A stretch of DNA of 60,000 nucleotides from Lineus longissimus (GCF_910592395.1 NC_088322.1:15249431-15309430), one strand, 5' to 3'; counted from the stretch's first letter, positions 25,090 through 38,076 are shown. Made by a program: numbers and translations. The notes: generated by a model from the sequence alone, not told the origin.

Positions 25090-25215
25090 CTTCATTGTGA
25101 GAATGATGGCCGCAACGCGCTGCTGTTGAGCGAATGGGCGGCGCTTTGGGTAATGGTGGAGGCGGAGCCACGCCACATTAGTGCGCCTCCAATGCGGATG
25201 AGCGCGGAGAATGGA
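25090..25215. promoter_or_regulatory. GC-rich block 1.25 kb upstream of Frizzled
   Basis: A compact GC- and CpG-rich patch in AT-rich surroundings. It contains GC-box-like GGGCGGCGC and GGCGGAGCC words and a 7-bp inverted repeat (GGAGGCG at 25158-25164, CGCCTCC at 25184-25190), followed at once by CAAT/ATTGG-type sequence. It could be a distal promoter or enhancer of the minus-strand Frizzled gene. The role is inferred from composition and position only. Confidence 0.25.
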
Positions 25216-26599
25216 TTTTCACAGATCCAGCTTTTATACAGAACCAAGAAAGAATGCGATTTTTTTCTCTTTTTTCGCACATAAGTAAACACTGCATGTA
25301 TGTGATTTATATACACATAGTGTACTTATGAAGGCGATTATATTTATTTTGCAAAAGTTCCTCCCATAAAATTACTCGCGTTTATAACTTATAGGAATAC
25401 TTTGTTGTTAATAGGGCTCTAATCAGTAGGCATTATTAGACTCGCAGTGGCTAAAATAACAAGGCCAAATCCTGGCCTGACCGTGTGAATTTGGTGTGTA
25501 GGTTTGGCAATTGGAAATGACAGGCTAACAAAGGCAAAATGGAACAAATCACAACAAAACTTGTGTAAAAGTGACAATTTTCTACAGTGCCCCTCCCCGC
25601 GGGTTTGAGGAAGAATTAGGGAAGTTTTATTTGTGTAAAAGTGTTGTTTACTTTCGAAGATTTGCTAGATTTGTTGGTAAAGTCAGCTGTTTTACTTGGA
25701 CTAATAGCGTAATGACTTCATGTTTCAAATTCTGTTAACTTGGGTCTGTTTGGGTTCTTAACTTTGTGCTGGCTAGTTCGGTTTCGATCCGTCACGTTTC
25801 TGTCGTTTTCAGATACTCGGCAGAGAATCGTTGTCAGGTGGCATGGGTCGGGCCCACTGAAAAAACCCGGGAATGGTCCCTAAATCCCAACCCTCACAGT
25901 ATCAAGGACTGTTTGGAATAGGCTCTCGCTTCCTCACTAAAGGCTGTCCCTTTTTCTGACGAAGGTTTTGCTTCAGTCACAGCCGATATGTATTGAACCT
26001 ATCACCATTTTCAGCCAATAACAGCAGTTATAAGTCCATACTTTGGTCAGAGGGAAAAGGGTAGGATGGCAGCAACTTTTTTTTGCAAAATTCATCAGAC
26101 GGAAACTAAGATATTCCGTCCAGAGCTGAGCTACCAAGCCCCTCCCACAATATCTCCCTGCGATAACAGCCAGATCCGACCTGCAGTTCCAGACGTCTAA
26201 TCCCTTAATGTTTTTCCACGTTCTGCCCCAGCAGCAGGTCCTACTGCTGGCCGAATCTCAGCCTGCCACCCGTGGGTTGGAAAGCCAAGCACCTGATTGA
26301 GAGCTTGTTTTGCCAGCGATCGTGTCGGGCAGAATCGAGAGAAAAGCTTTTTATTACTAAGCTGCGACTTTTTCCAGTGAAATAAAGACATGTATGTACT
26401 TTTGAGCTTGGTTGAAATTGGCTTTTATCAACCGAGGTACTTTTGCTGTGGGTTAGAAAGCCAAGCAATCTAGAACTTGTTTTGCAAACCTTGGCGCACA
26501 ACCCAGCCAAAATTTAGCTTTGGTTTCCTCGAACTTTTGAGGTAGCTCAGACGATTCTTTGAGCATATATTCTCATGTTCAATTTACGTAGGGAATGTG

Positions 26600-26611
26600 C
26601 ATACCGGTATG
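26600..26611. repeat. 12-bp perfect palindrome
   Basis: CATACCGGTATG is its own reverse complement. Nothing else marks the site. Confidence 0.4.
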
Positions 26612-26846
26612 TCATCAGCACTTTTCATAAGATAATTTCTGTATGATACAAAATACATGTATGACTGTTATTACCTATACAGAGCATGGTGACAATAATC
26701 TGTACTGAACAGAGACGTTATTCTCAGAGGTACAACAATGACATAGCCACAGACACAAATAGAGACGCTGTCGTCATGTCTTGTGCATTACTCCAAAGGT
26801 ATGCAGAAATGTACAGATACATTATATGGTGATTAATATCCAAGAC

Positions 26847-26860
26847 GTTACCATGGAAAC
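26847..26860. promoter_or_regulatory. RFX X-box match, near-perfect
   Basis: GTTACCATGGAAAC matches the canonical RFX motif at all constrained positions. No ciliary gene was recognised nearby. The site is 3 kb upstream of Frizzled. Confidence 0.4.
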
Positions 26861-29208
26861 TAGAAGAAAATCCCTGCGACTCTGCCGAGTCTCATTTTTC
26901 CAGATTCTGACAGATCAGTTTCACACTAACTTGCTGAAACACCTGTGTACTGATGTACGTATTATTTGGTAATGTACACGATTTTTTCATCTTTCTATTC
27001 TTGGAGTGGAATGGTTCAGTATATATAGTAATCTTCCTCTCGAGTTGGTGGATTTCGTGTAAAATTATTATCGGTTTATACATATACGAAAATAGATAAA
27101 TACAATGCAGTAACGAAGTGATGAAATTGTCAATATTACTAGGCAAGTTGAGATTCATCACTCTGCTAGTGTTGTATCTTACTTCTGCGCACATTGATCC
27201 AGCCAATGTATTCGTTGAGACCAACTTCACGCGCATCACATCATTGTAAAAAACTTTTCTCCAAATTCAATCAACTATTTACTCACATTTGAATTAGAAC
27301 TTAGGCGAAATGCACAAAACAATACAACTATCCCAACATAAGCTGACCCAGTACATTGTACATGATGCCAAGAAAGCTTTACGCGTTTGCTTGACCAAGC
27401 CTGGTATGCCTGGTGCTAGCGTAGTAATCCTCTTAATACGTCAGATCAGTTATTACAACTGATGAGGCGGGTTGAAGGGTTGCAGCACCCCGGCTGTTGG
27501 CAAAACAGAGCACAAGAATTAAGATGGAGCAAAATTGAGATGTTTTGCAACATTTTCCAGAAATCTGGCGAATCCTATCCACCTGGCGGTCTAAGCTGGT
27601 AATATGTTAACCCATTTAGTCCTGGCAAGGCGCGGCACTGGGTGAAATCTTGAAGGCGTCTATGACTATGAATGCCAGCAGACCCAAGTTATGTCATACC
27701 AGTCCAGTGCCGAGTTGTTCCAGAAAAGTTTGGTACGAATCTTGTGTTAACTTTAGCTTGGCGTTACGTTAAATATATAGACCTGACTCAAGGAGATAAC
27801 GCCAAGTTCAAAAGTTATCGCCAAGTTAGTAATCTAACTGGGTTTGAAACCGGGCCTAGCTCACTTTTTTGTCAAGGCCTTATAATCATCTTACCGCAAT
27901 GGAAAATTGGTATTATCATGATGTCAACAAGCAACTCGATATAGTTCCCCTTTAACTACCGAAGCACGATTCTTAATAAAACCTATTTGACATTTCTCAT
28001 CATCGTCCAGGCCTACCCCATTACCAGTTAATACCTCTAAATTGACACATTAAATTAATTGCTGGTAATTTTCCTCGCTCATTATGGATGTCACAACATC
28101 GCCCGGACAGCGCTCGTTTTATAAATTGTAAATATCACGACTTGCCTTTTGTAATGCGCAGGCTGGCGGCGAGCTGGAATAGGATTTTAACTCTACATCA
28201 CTCCTGATACAAACTTCGCGTCGACTTGTCAGGTTGACAATTACATGTATTGTAAACTGTAGGCTTGGCTTGTAATATGCAGCAGTCTATAAACTGGTGG
28301 GAGGTTTGAATTTAAACACAGAAGTTACTGAATTTGCAGCGGTTTTAAAAACTATTTCATATTCCCCAATGTATCATACCATGAATGTAAAAAAAACTAG
28401 TGCGCCGCCAAGCAGCGACGTCTGGAACCAAAACCAAAATGGCTGCCGGATGATTCATGAATCTTTCCTTTCAATGGGTTTATAAATTGCATTGCGTGTA
28501 CAGCCCGGAGCCCCACCCAAAATAAGTTAAACACTTGGCAATTTTAGGATCTAGTATGCTTTGCTACACGAGCTTCGTCAACAGCAGCATCATCTCGGAT
28601 TTCAATTTGATAATTGGGTCAATTTGGAACCTTTGGTAACCACACCCAATGTTGTCAAAATCAATTTAATGGTAAATCTATTTGAGTACAGAATAAAATA
28701 TTTCATATCACACGGCTTTATAACGATTTCATTGATCAACAGTATTGGTATAATTACATGTGTTACCAATTAGCAGTTTTGTCCCAATGCGTGAAGTACT
28801 GGGAGGTCTTTAGTTTTAATTCTTTATTTTGCCTTGTTTTGAACCGTAAATGTCACCATTGTTTATCATTTTTGCAATATTGGTTTTTGTATCAATACTC
28901 AACACTGAGTATGATGCAAAAGACAATACGTTATTTTGTCAGACTACAAACGTACCAAGGTCTGTTGTGTTGCCCAGTCCTGTGCACTATAAGCCTTTAA
29001 ACCTTGTTCCTGCTACCCAAATCAGTTGATATCACTAAATTCGTTTTATCGATGTATTGATTGGAGTGCTATAATTAATATCGGCATATATAGAACATGT
29101 AAAAATTGTCAATACCGACACGGGGCTAAAAAGTGCATTTTATTGTGTGTGCTTGGGAGGTAATTAAAGGTTTGGCGTGGAGAAATGTGTTGTGGTTGCA
29201 TTGTGGAG

Positions 29209-29233
29209 TGTACATGTACCCGGGACATGTACA
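29209..29233. repeat. 25-bp inverted repeat around CCCGGG
   Basis: TGTACATGT at 29209-29217 and ACATGTACA at 29225-29233 are exact complements around a CCCGGG core. The TACATGTA word is frequent across the window. Confidence 0.5.
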
Positions 29234-29565
29234 AGGTTGCATTTAGCCTCGGAAATTCCAGCAGCCGATTCTAATCATCCTCCGGAGTGGCCCACTGGGT
29301 GAGTCCCAGCGCCAACCAGGCCCAGAACCAGGGCCAGGTATCTAGGAATTTGCTTGAGATAGCGTTAAGTAAATGAAGGGTGGGACGTCATATTATGTGA
29401 CTTTTTCGGCTGAGGGTGAAGAATATGCAAGACGGCCATATGCGTCTATGGAAAATGTTTGGGTGTGGACTCTATTGAGGTGCAAAGTATTGATACACCG
29501 GACGTTTAGCACGACAGGGATCCAAATACGTTTTTGCCTAAATAGGGGTCTTATCCTTCCGTGTG

Positions 29566-29680
29566 AATAATTATGTTTTTAAGATTAATTAGTATGAATT
29601 TTTATATTGATTAGTATACTAATTAACAGACTAATGATTAACCGCCAGCACCTGAAAACGCTTGCTGTGCGCAGCTGACC
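29566..29680. promoter_or_regulatory. Homeodomain-site cluster next to E-boxes
   Basis: About ten TAAT/ATTA cores lie in 75 bp, including the perfect 14-bp palindrome ATTAGTATACTAAT (29610-29623) and ATTAATTAG. The E-box-like words CACCTG and CAGCTG follow immediately. This resembles a developmental enhancer, about 6 kb upstream of Frizzled. The assignment is inferred from motif density alone. Confidence 0.3.
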
Positions 29681-30003
29681 CTTGTTTCCTTACAACTCCT
29701 TTGTTTTCCACCCTAAGATCATTATGAAAATAGTATTAGTAAATAAGGTGTTAATTAATTGTTTTGGCACGAGTTGGCCAGCTGCCCTTAGAATCCACGA
29801 TCAGATGTTGTTTATTTTAACAGCAGATTGCCGTAAAAACACAACTCATAGTCGATCTGACAACCTTAAAATAGTTGATTTACACAAATGTTGGTTGAAC
29901 TTCCTGCGTCCAACAAGGGTTGTTCTATGTGATTTTTAACACCATCGAAATCCGCAGTTGCAGTATTGGCCCTAGTTTTCTTTACATCATAATATCCATC
30001 TAA

Positions 30004-30027
30004 CCCCCCCCCTCCCCCCCCCCCCCC
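30004..30027. repeat. Poly-C tract
   Basis: C9, one T, then C14. Such runs can form triplex or i-motif structures and are prone to length variation and sequencing error. Confidence 0.9.
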
Positions 30028-31226
30028 GCGATTGCAAAGCAATAACTGCTGACATTGGTTAGGAGTGCCCGTTTTGCATCCCGAAAATGATTCAGCAATT
30101 CTTTAACAGACCAATTCTCTCACAACAATGAGACTATATCGCCAACTGGATCCCTATTACTCAATATGAATACATCGGTATTGGATATCTGGGATTCGAT
30201 AATCTGCACGATATCTCTGGCGCCACAATCATAAAACTTTAAGCATCCCCACAGCGGTCACATACATCTTCTTTTGAATTTCTCTCCAGTTGCCATGCCA
30301 TCGTCTGTTCAATAAAACATGGCAGTCGCAAGGGCCTTAGAAATCTTAGTAAATAGACGATTGTGCACGGCATGGTATTTATATTGTGGCTACATCTGAG
30401 ATAATGGCATAAGGAAGAAGAATAAAGGTATGAAACAAGTGGAAACATGAACTGAGAGCCATCGATTTTTCAGGCTGCTGTCATCTGAGTCATCTACGAA
30501 TATAGAATCGGATAGTTTGCCGGGTCCTTTTGGATTCAATACAAGCCATGTCAGCTTTAAGGGCATGTAGGGATGAGCAGTTCGTGTCAGTATAGGCCTA
30601 CAAGAAAGTTGTGTCGGCTGCTTATTTTGAAGGTTCACCCAGTTTAGTCTTCTTGGGGAATTAGTCAACCTGCAGATGTTTGGATGTTGGCAGTACCAAT
30701 ATACGTGTAGTTATAACCCCTGTCCGGATAATGTTGTGTTAGTTTGAGTCCCAATACCTAGCATGTCCGGTTGGCTGCTACTAGAAATGTTTGGTTCATA
30801 CATTGGCATCGGAGACAAGCCCAAATATCCAAATGTGGCCCAACCTTGTTGTACACTGAACCATCACCCACCCTAGCCCCATACTCTAGCCCTGTGTCTC
30901 ATTCACCAGGAATAGCGCACACATGCCTTGGCCCTAGGGCATGGTGAATTTAGATAATCACGGGGCGACGATGACACGGCTTCTCTAAGATTTCACACCT
31001 TGTGAAGTTCCTTTGTGTTCAAGTGAAAAGTTACCCGATTTACTACAGTTCTGAAAGCGGAACGCATATTTTGAACATTTTGAAAAATGCGAGGTTGGGT
31101 GTCATTAAGGAGGAACTACATTGAACAGACTTAGCTATTCGACTTGAGTGTTTAATGTTTGTAACAAATTGTGAAAAAGGGCGATTGGGGTACTGAGTAA
31201 AATGGACAAGGCATTACTTCAAGATA

Positions 31227-31334
31227 ATGGCTGCGACGCTCGCGGATCGTTTTCTTCCGAATCCACCAGTCCATCAGAGCAATATCATGAAATCGAATTT
31301 CCTCTTTTGCTATAGAAGCTTAGCCAACAAATGA
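31227..31334 (+). other. Short ATG open frame, CpG-rich start (35 codons)
   Basis: AAGATAATGG opens a 35-codon frame with residues MAATLADRFLPNPP at its start. The first 40 bases are rich in CpG compared with the neighbourhood. It ends at TGA without a clear splice donor inside. It could be the first exon of an unseen gene or chance; no family is recognised. Confidence 0.12.
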
Positions 31335-32009
31335 CAAAGGCCATAAAAGTGATACAGTGAACCTCGAACGAACAAGAGAAGGTAAAAGAAATGAAATACT
31401 GCAGTAAAAATGGATGTAGATGCTTGAATCAAAATTAAAGGAGATAAAACAAAGGTTCTTGTGGCTAAACTATGATTTTTCGTGGTGCCAGATACACTGT
31501 TCAGATGTTTTGTTGTCATTTCATTTCATTTCAAAATCAAGTGGCATTCAAAATATGAGAAACAACTTACTTGACTTCGATGAATCGATTATCCTCAAGA
31601 ATCAAACACAAGCTTTGTCAAAATATTCCTAATTGTCATCAATCAATATCGTCACTCTCTCAGCAACAGTCGAAACCAAAATGACCCAGGTCACCCTGAA
31701 TTCTGCTTATTAATTACATTAAACGCCAGTATTGTACAATTAAAACACGTCCTAGGACTCCCTGGTGATATCTTCCGTGGGTGAAGAATTGTAGATTTAT
31801 GACAAGTCCACGATCAGCCACTCCCGTAGAACAGCTCAAGCTAACTTGAGTGCAATCACCAATACATTCATGTACAGTTGTATACCGAGTTTACATTGGT
31901 TATTCCACCAGGTTAGATTGAAACAAAGCAATGGACAAAACCACGCGGGATTTCGCCTGATTTTCTAACCTCCTGCCAGGAGAGCTGTCAATCCGTTGCG
32001 CATGACTGG

Positions 32010-32017
32010 TCACGTGA
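32010..32017. promoter_or_regulatory. TCACGTGA E-box octamer
   Basis: GTCACGTGAT context, followed at once by TTTGCAAAT, which contains an octamer-like ATTTGCA. A composite bHLH-ZIP/POU element is possible but untested. Confidence 0.3.
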
Positions 32018-35000
32018 TTTGCAAATGACACATGACAGTAGGACAATTCGCAATTCGTCTCTAATTTTCAACCTAAATATACAAAGACTGCAATACATTC
32101 GGTGTACATTGTGCACGTATTTAATAGTTCACTTTGAGTGGGAAGTTTTGATAAAGGTCTGCACAAGGTGTAGTAAATCGAACCGTTTAGCACAATGTTT
32201 TAAACGGTGACATAGCCAGGGATGGCCCCGCCATTATCCTTCATTGACATATCAAATAATGAACATAAAATTGTCGGATGATAACACCAGAATGACGGCA
32301 ACATTTCCAAATATTTCTCGGTTCTTGTCGCTCTGACATGTCGCCCCTGTGGAGATTTTGAATTTGGTTCACCAGTGGTGGCCTATGCGGTGAGAATTCG
32401 CATTGACTAATACGTGTTATTCCCCAGTATCTCACAAAAGATAGCTTGTCCGATTCAACCCCCATCAACGTGAACATTGGTGTTCTCATTTTTTTCATAT
32501 CCGTTTTCATAAAGTCGGGAAGTTTTAATTCTGAACGTATGTTACGAACCGGGGTGTCCGCCAGTATCGGGTTAGTTCCTATTCATATTGCTTAAAAATT
32601 GCGTTGACAGAAATTTGTTGATTGACAGCTAAAACATTTAGTAAAAAAATATTGTGTACATCCTTAAAGTGACTTAATAATTAGTCATGAATGTTACATG
32701 CAAAGCAAAGCATGTCCCAAGACGTGTTCTGAGTTCGGTTTAACATGTTCGCCGTTCCACCAATCACGTCCGTACAAAACGAAAATAAACTCGATAACCG
32801 GATTGAAAAAAAACATTAAAAAATCGCCTCATTTTAGTCATTGTTGAATAACTTAAAGATACGCCTATATCAAAGCTCCGTGGGGGATGCCAGAATCAAT
32901 TACGAAGGAATATTCAAGCCAGCAAATAAAAAATAAATATATTCCTTGCGTAATCGTTTGATAATTATCATGCTTTCATATCAATAATACTTTTGGTTCT
33001 TTCATTAAATACAGCGTGCACGATCTTCAATTTTGATCTACAGTCACGTACTTATACATTTACACATTTACACTTATACATATCTGTGAATCGATAAAAC
33101 AGATGTTGGGATGATTTTAAAGCGAAATTAGTGATTATTATGTTTTGATGGCATGGTGTCAAGCCCAGGTGCCAAGGCCACTGAACTCATTTCATTAGGC
33201 TCTTTGGTGCTAAAACTGGACAGTTACCGACCTCTATCATAAATGACCTCTTGGCCCTTCGTTGTGCTAAACTTGCTCGGATACGGGTTATCTGGTACAA
33301 AGCACTCATAACTAGTTATTCTTGATTTTCACAGCTCTCTCAATCAAGATGTGTTGAAATCATCCAACATTATGGTCCTTCACACTTTAAAAAATAGAAC
33401 CTAATGCTTTGATTATCCCAGGTCTTTTCTTTTTTTTCAACTCCAGTCACTGGGTACATTGTTCCACGGCAGAGCATGGTGGACAGAAATTACGCTGACT
33501 GCCAGCAGCCTCCGCATGCAGAAACGGTCCAGGTACGGCGCCTAGGGAAACACTGGTCCATGTTCAAACTGAAGCCTCTCGTAGAGTCTCCAAGAACATC
33601 TAACTGCAGCGAACTGTAACCGTCTGCTCTGGGTTATACTTCTCAAAGTTCATGAAACTGTTTCAAGCATCCTGACATGCAATGCCATGATGTGACTTTG
33701 AAATATACAGCATGGTCAAAGGCTTTCATCACAGACATAGTTACATTGTTACATGGACTCTGAAGGAACAACTTGGAACAATTTTCGCAAAGTTTGATAA
33801 AATAAGACAAAGGCGTGGTGGCTCTCACTGATTAAGTAGTGTCGATCTGTTCTGGGCCTCGAAATCCATTGGAGATGCTCTAATATCGTCTAAGCTTGTC
33901 CAGGGAATATGACCGGGGCATGGTCAATTCTGACTGGGACATTACTGAATGGCGACAGAACGAAACTCGTTATACACAGCCAAACATCCTCTTGATGAAC
34001 TATTGTGGTACTCAAGGGTGAAAACCAAAAGGTCGTGACTGACGCCCTTTACTTGAAGTGTAAAAAGCATTTTTTGACTTGGCCCTTCCTGTTTGCAGCA
34101 CCTCAAATTTGCATTTTGGCAGCCTGAGTTGTCCCCGTTCATTGTGCGCCTCGGCCAATTCAGGCGGTTGGATTGTAGCTGCGTTTCCACAACCGACCAC
34201 CCAAATACCACGAAATCTCGAAGGGGAGCACGTGGTTTTAACAGGCTGATATTTTGGCAAATGGGCTTCGCGAAGATTCAACGGACAGCACATTCCAAAC
34301 TTCTCCCTTCTGATCTTGTTTTTGTATTTAAACAAAGTAGGCCCTGACACATACTTTATCAGAGCACTTGTAACCTGTCTAAAATGTCTAGGTCCTACAA
34401 GGATTTCCACAGTTAAACCCGTGTTGACACTTTCAGGCTGACCACAGATTGTGCATGGATAGTCAGTTAAATGTGGTGGAGACCATTTTATTCTGTGATA
34501 GTTGAAAAACCAAAGACAGGTTCATACAATGCCTAGTTATACATTTATATCGTATTATGTTCTACTTTTCCAAACGAATTACCCATGCTTCATCATAAAA
34601 GATACCGCAACGGAGAGAAAAGTTGGGTTTCTTCAGAGCACTAGGGGTAGTCACAAAACTTGTTTTGAACAGCCACGTTTCTAAGCCAACAGCATGTACA
34701 CACAATCGTTCTTACGTCCACCATGTGGTTATGACGCTAACTAGGCTAATTTCAGGCTAACACAGCTATACACAGCTGTATAGCTTTTTGTAAGATGGTC
34801 TAAGCACTGAACACTTGAAGAGGCTTTCGGAAGAAACTTCCCAACATTGCCTTCCAAACAGCCCAGCCCTCGCGGGCCTACTGTTTACAAATGGGTTGCC
34901 ATGCGCTAGAGAAGACCTTCAATAATTATGTCATTTGTTGTTGAGATATTGGTGCCCTTGGCAAATCAAAACTCATCAGATTTCAAATTGAGATTTCTTT

Positions 35001-35477
35001 GAGAAGTTATGAAAGATGAAATGGTTTTGTTAGAATGAGTCTAGATGTGAATCAGATTTCGTGATAGTATCGTAGGCGTGTTACGAGTCATTCAAAGCTG
35101 TCGGAAGGTACGCTGAAGAGAAGGATAGCCTGCACTCGAAATTTGCAAAGTTTAAAAAAACAAATCGAAGTGAGGTAATGTCCCTTGTATATGAATATAT
35201 AGCGAATGATTATAATGTTTAATGATTCACTAATTAGCAGGTCTTACCTATTCAGGAGTCTCCTTGGTTTATCCGAGCTTTTGAATGGCAGGATCTTGAA
35301 GGAAGATGGGCATACGAAAGCAGGTAGATTCGATCTAAGACTCCAATCTGGTGGAATGGTATCCGAGACTGGGCGTCTTATATTTAAAGTTGTAAGTAAC
35401 AGAAGCGCGTCTGACAGCGTCAGTTAAAGTTTAGAGGAATTCCACAGGGAGTTAATCAGGCACAGACTGAAAAACAC

Positions 35478-35605
35478 GGAATTCGTTCGAAAACTTCGGA
35501 AATAAGACACTTTATAGCGCTGAGGCGCGGGACCGCTACACCACTTGAAAAGTTTGAAATTGGTGTCGGATTCGAGCCGCTCCGACTCCAATTTGTCTAA
35601 AGCTT
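35478..35605 (-). mobile_element. Possible tRNA-like SINE relic
   Basis: On the minus strand TGGTGTAGCGGT (plus 35532-35543) resembles an A box. It is followed by a tRNA-like stretch containing CAGCGCTATAAAG, then a loose B-box-like sequence near 35478-35494. A second T-arm-like sequence, GGCTCGAATCC, lies upstream near 35575. The order and decay make this uncertain. It sits inside the repeated region of 35.4-36.1 kb. Confidence 0.22.
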
Positions 35606-35749
35606 AGAACACAGTCACAGGGTGTGGAAAACATGGAAACTGCACAGGAATAAGCCACTAGGTAACGCAGGGATCCGGATCGGGTCCGATTACATAATGT
35701 CTAGCCCTTGAAATTTCGAAGACGTGTCCATTTTGTTGTTATTACTTAC

Positions 35750-36110
35750 CAGAGTTAATCACCTCGAATTCAAATTTGTCCGAAACATGGAAACTTTCCG
35801 TGGTCAGATGATTTGCTATAGGAACGAGGTACTCCAGTGGTAACAGGTCCAGAACCATGCAGACTTTTGCAAAATTTCTCCACTTGAAAAGTGTCAAATT
35901 CCCCCAAAAATTCCACACAGAGATTGTCCAAGTTAATCACCTCAAATCCAAAACTGGTCGAAACATGGAAATTGTGAGGAAATAAGGGTATAAGACTTTG
36001 TATTTTGGTATTGGTGAAGGTACTTCATTGCTTAAATGTGCAGAACGAAGGCTCTTACAAAGGTTGAGCCACTTGAGATGTAGGCCCGCTGCCAAACTTG
36101 CTTGTATGTG
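35750..36110. repeat. Diverged tandem repeat, about 178-bp period
   Basis: GTTAATCACCTCGAATTC... at 35754 and GTTAATCACCTCAAATCC... at 35932 continue in parallel through GTCCGAAACATGGAAA and GGTCGAAACATGGAAA. CCACTTGA words recur near 35541, 35880 and 36068, suggesting that a third, more decayed copy reaches back to about 35430. No coding frame is conserved. Confidence 0.65.
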
Positions 36111-36216
36111 CCACCTGAAGTGGGGGAGAATCGGCTTGGCGTTACGAATGGGTTGACGCATATGCTGGGGTGGAACTTCCCAAGGGAGAGGCCTGATCAC
36201 TTGGATGAGAGTTCCT

Positions 36217-36506
36217 CAAATTAAACTTTAATCAGCCTACTAAATTTGATATCACAGAGATGGGCAAGGCTGGGAGACTAGAGATACAATGTTTGACTGC
36301 AGGCTTTATAATTCCTTTCCGAAATGACAGCTATTGATACGAACAACTCGACTTCAACTTGTTATGATAGTATATTATTCAAACTTAACTTTAATCAGCA
36401 GATTACTAACTTTAAGATCACAGGAATGTTCAATGTGGGGGAGATGAAATGTTTGTTTGCAACATTCCAGTTAATTCCTTTCCAAAATTTGTGGATATTG
36501 ATATCG
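36217..36506. repeat. Diverged tandem duplication, 163-bp period
   Basis: CAAATTAAACTTTAATCAGC (36217) and CAAACTTAACTTTAATCAGC (36380) start two copies that stay alignable for about 125 bp. They share ATCACAG, GGGAGA, AATGTTTG, TTAATTCCTTTCC or TATAATTCCTTTCC, and TATTGATA. It directly follows the 35.7-36.1 kb repeat, although the units differ. Confidence 0.72.
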
Positions 36507-37479
36507 AAAAACCAACAATACAACTTTATGTGATATTAGAGCAAAGAATAAGTCACAATTTTATGTTTGAAGACAGCACAATGAACAGCTAATAACAAAG
36601 AAAGCATCAGACTGCAATATTGACCCCTATAGACTCATGATTCTTGGTCAATAAAGAACGGCTGACGATATCAAAATAGATTTAACTGGTCTTAGTCGAA
36701 AAGTTTTTCTTAACTACAAAGGGTAGGAATAAGAATGGGCTTGCCTTTTCAATGTATCCACAATATCACCAATCAAAAGCCATTCTTGTAACAGGTTATA
36801 GAGTATCTTGTTTCGAATTGCGTTCGCAGTTTCGCGTCGAGGTAGTTACTCGAACAAGTATGTATCCACAAAATATCAGATTTAAGTGCAAACTAGATAA
36901 ACTTCAGCATCACATAATCATCAAACGGGCGAAGCTGATGAACTGGTGACCAAAATTTGCTCAAGCTACTAGCATGACGTGGACCAGAGCTGACCAATCT
37001 GGGCAGCTGCCTCGACCACTTCAGCTGGGTGCCACGGCTTACCGAGAAGCAGTCCTATTGTCCCTAGGTGACGATAATCCCACTGCATCAAGGCAGACAT
37101 TAATAACGCATCACTTGGAGATATTTTAGAGGATGACCTAAATTGTCATGCTTTCTGGGAATTCTTTGCTCGCAGGAACATCCGCAAGAAGTATGCATTG
37201 GTGTTTGCTATGGAATCTTGTGTATGATTTTGATGATGATTCCTTGGACAAACTGTGGCAAATGGCTGTTATCATTGTCATGAAGTGAAAGCTTTTCCGA
37301 AAATTGTAAAATGAATCAATAGAAAAAAGTCATAATCTGACCCCGAAAGAAATTAACGTTGATAATTAAATGTAGGCCCAATGTGAAATTGTCCGCTCTC
37401 AAGTTCCAATTGCTTAACTTTAGGTTTATTTCTCAAAAGAGAAGACCTCAGAAGCAAGAGAGTTAATGGCAGATGATTA

Positions 37480-37487
37480 TCACGTGA
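37480..37487. promoter_or_regulatory. TCACGTGA E-box octamer
   Basis: ATCACGTGAT palindrome. ACAATGGAAGC follows about 25 bp later. No gene is recognised. Confidence 0.25.
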
Positions 37488-38076
37488 TGCTGTTTTCAAA
37501 CAACAATGGAAGCAGACGATATAATGAGCCAATCAAAGACCGATCACGTTTTTTACACCAATCGGAAGACGTTTCAACATTTTTCTAGGAGATTATCAAC
37601 AATTTCTCGCCTGATTATTGACTTTTTCGGATTATTTTGGTGATTTTGAGATTTTGTGTGAATTAGCGTCTTATTGCCAGCGTTTCTCGCCTCCGGCTTA
37701 AGAGGTTGCTATTAAGAGAGCATTGTTGTTATTGTCATAGGGAACAAAGGCGCCATGATAGGATAGAGACCTCGACTCCAGGACAAAGGCAGCATTAACT
37801 CTTTCAATTCAGAGTTAAAAAGATGGAGTTGGCGAGTCAGTGATGCAAAACAACACGACTGTGCTGATACACGACGCAGCAGATTTCAGATCTTTGATGC
37901 ATTCTCAACAGACATTAAGGCCACTGACACTAATGTGTTCCTATTCATTTAGAGCTGAAATATGAATCTCCCTTCCTCTGTACCCCATTTAGGTCCCAAA
38001 TCTATGTGAAAGCAATAATGCGTTACCGTTGAACATACTTTGTTATTGGGGATTATAAACAAGTGTTAACACACTA

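Larger units (their letters stand above)
25216..29208. other. Upstream flank of Frizzled, non-coding
   Basis: Holds the X-box at 26847 and, at about 28.0-28.2 kb, a homeodomain-rich patch (AAATTAATTGCTGGTAAT) beside CpG-containing sequence. This could be conserved regulatory DNA. No coding frame recognised. Confidence 0.4.
30028..35477. other. Non-coding stretch
   Basis: No recognised gene. It contains the short frame at 31227, the E-box at 32010, AT-rich DNA at 32.6-33.1 kb and a 9-bp hairpin AGCTATACA/TGTATAGCT at 34764-34785. Confidence 0.42.

Noticed and set aside
34012-34410. 132-codon minus frame overlapping an 84-codon plus frame
   Set aside because: No conserved motif and non-ATG start; the opposing frame is open as well.
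34764-34790. Hairpin AGCTATACA/TGTATAGCT followed by T5
   Set aside because: It looks like a bacterial terminator, but the DNA is animal and nothing transcribed is recognised upstream.
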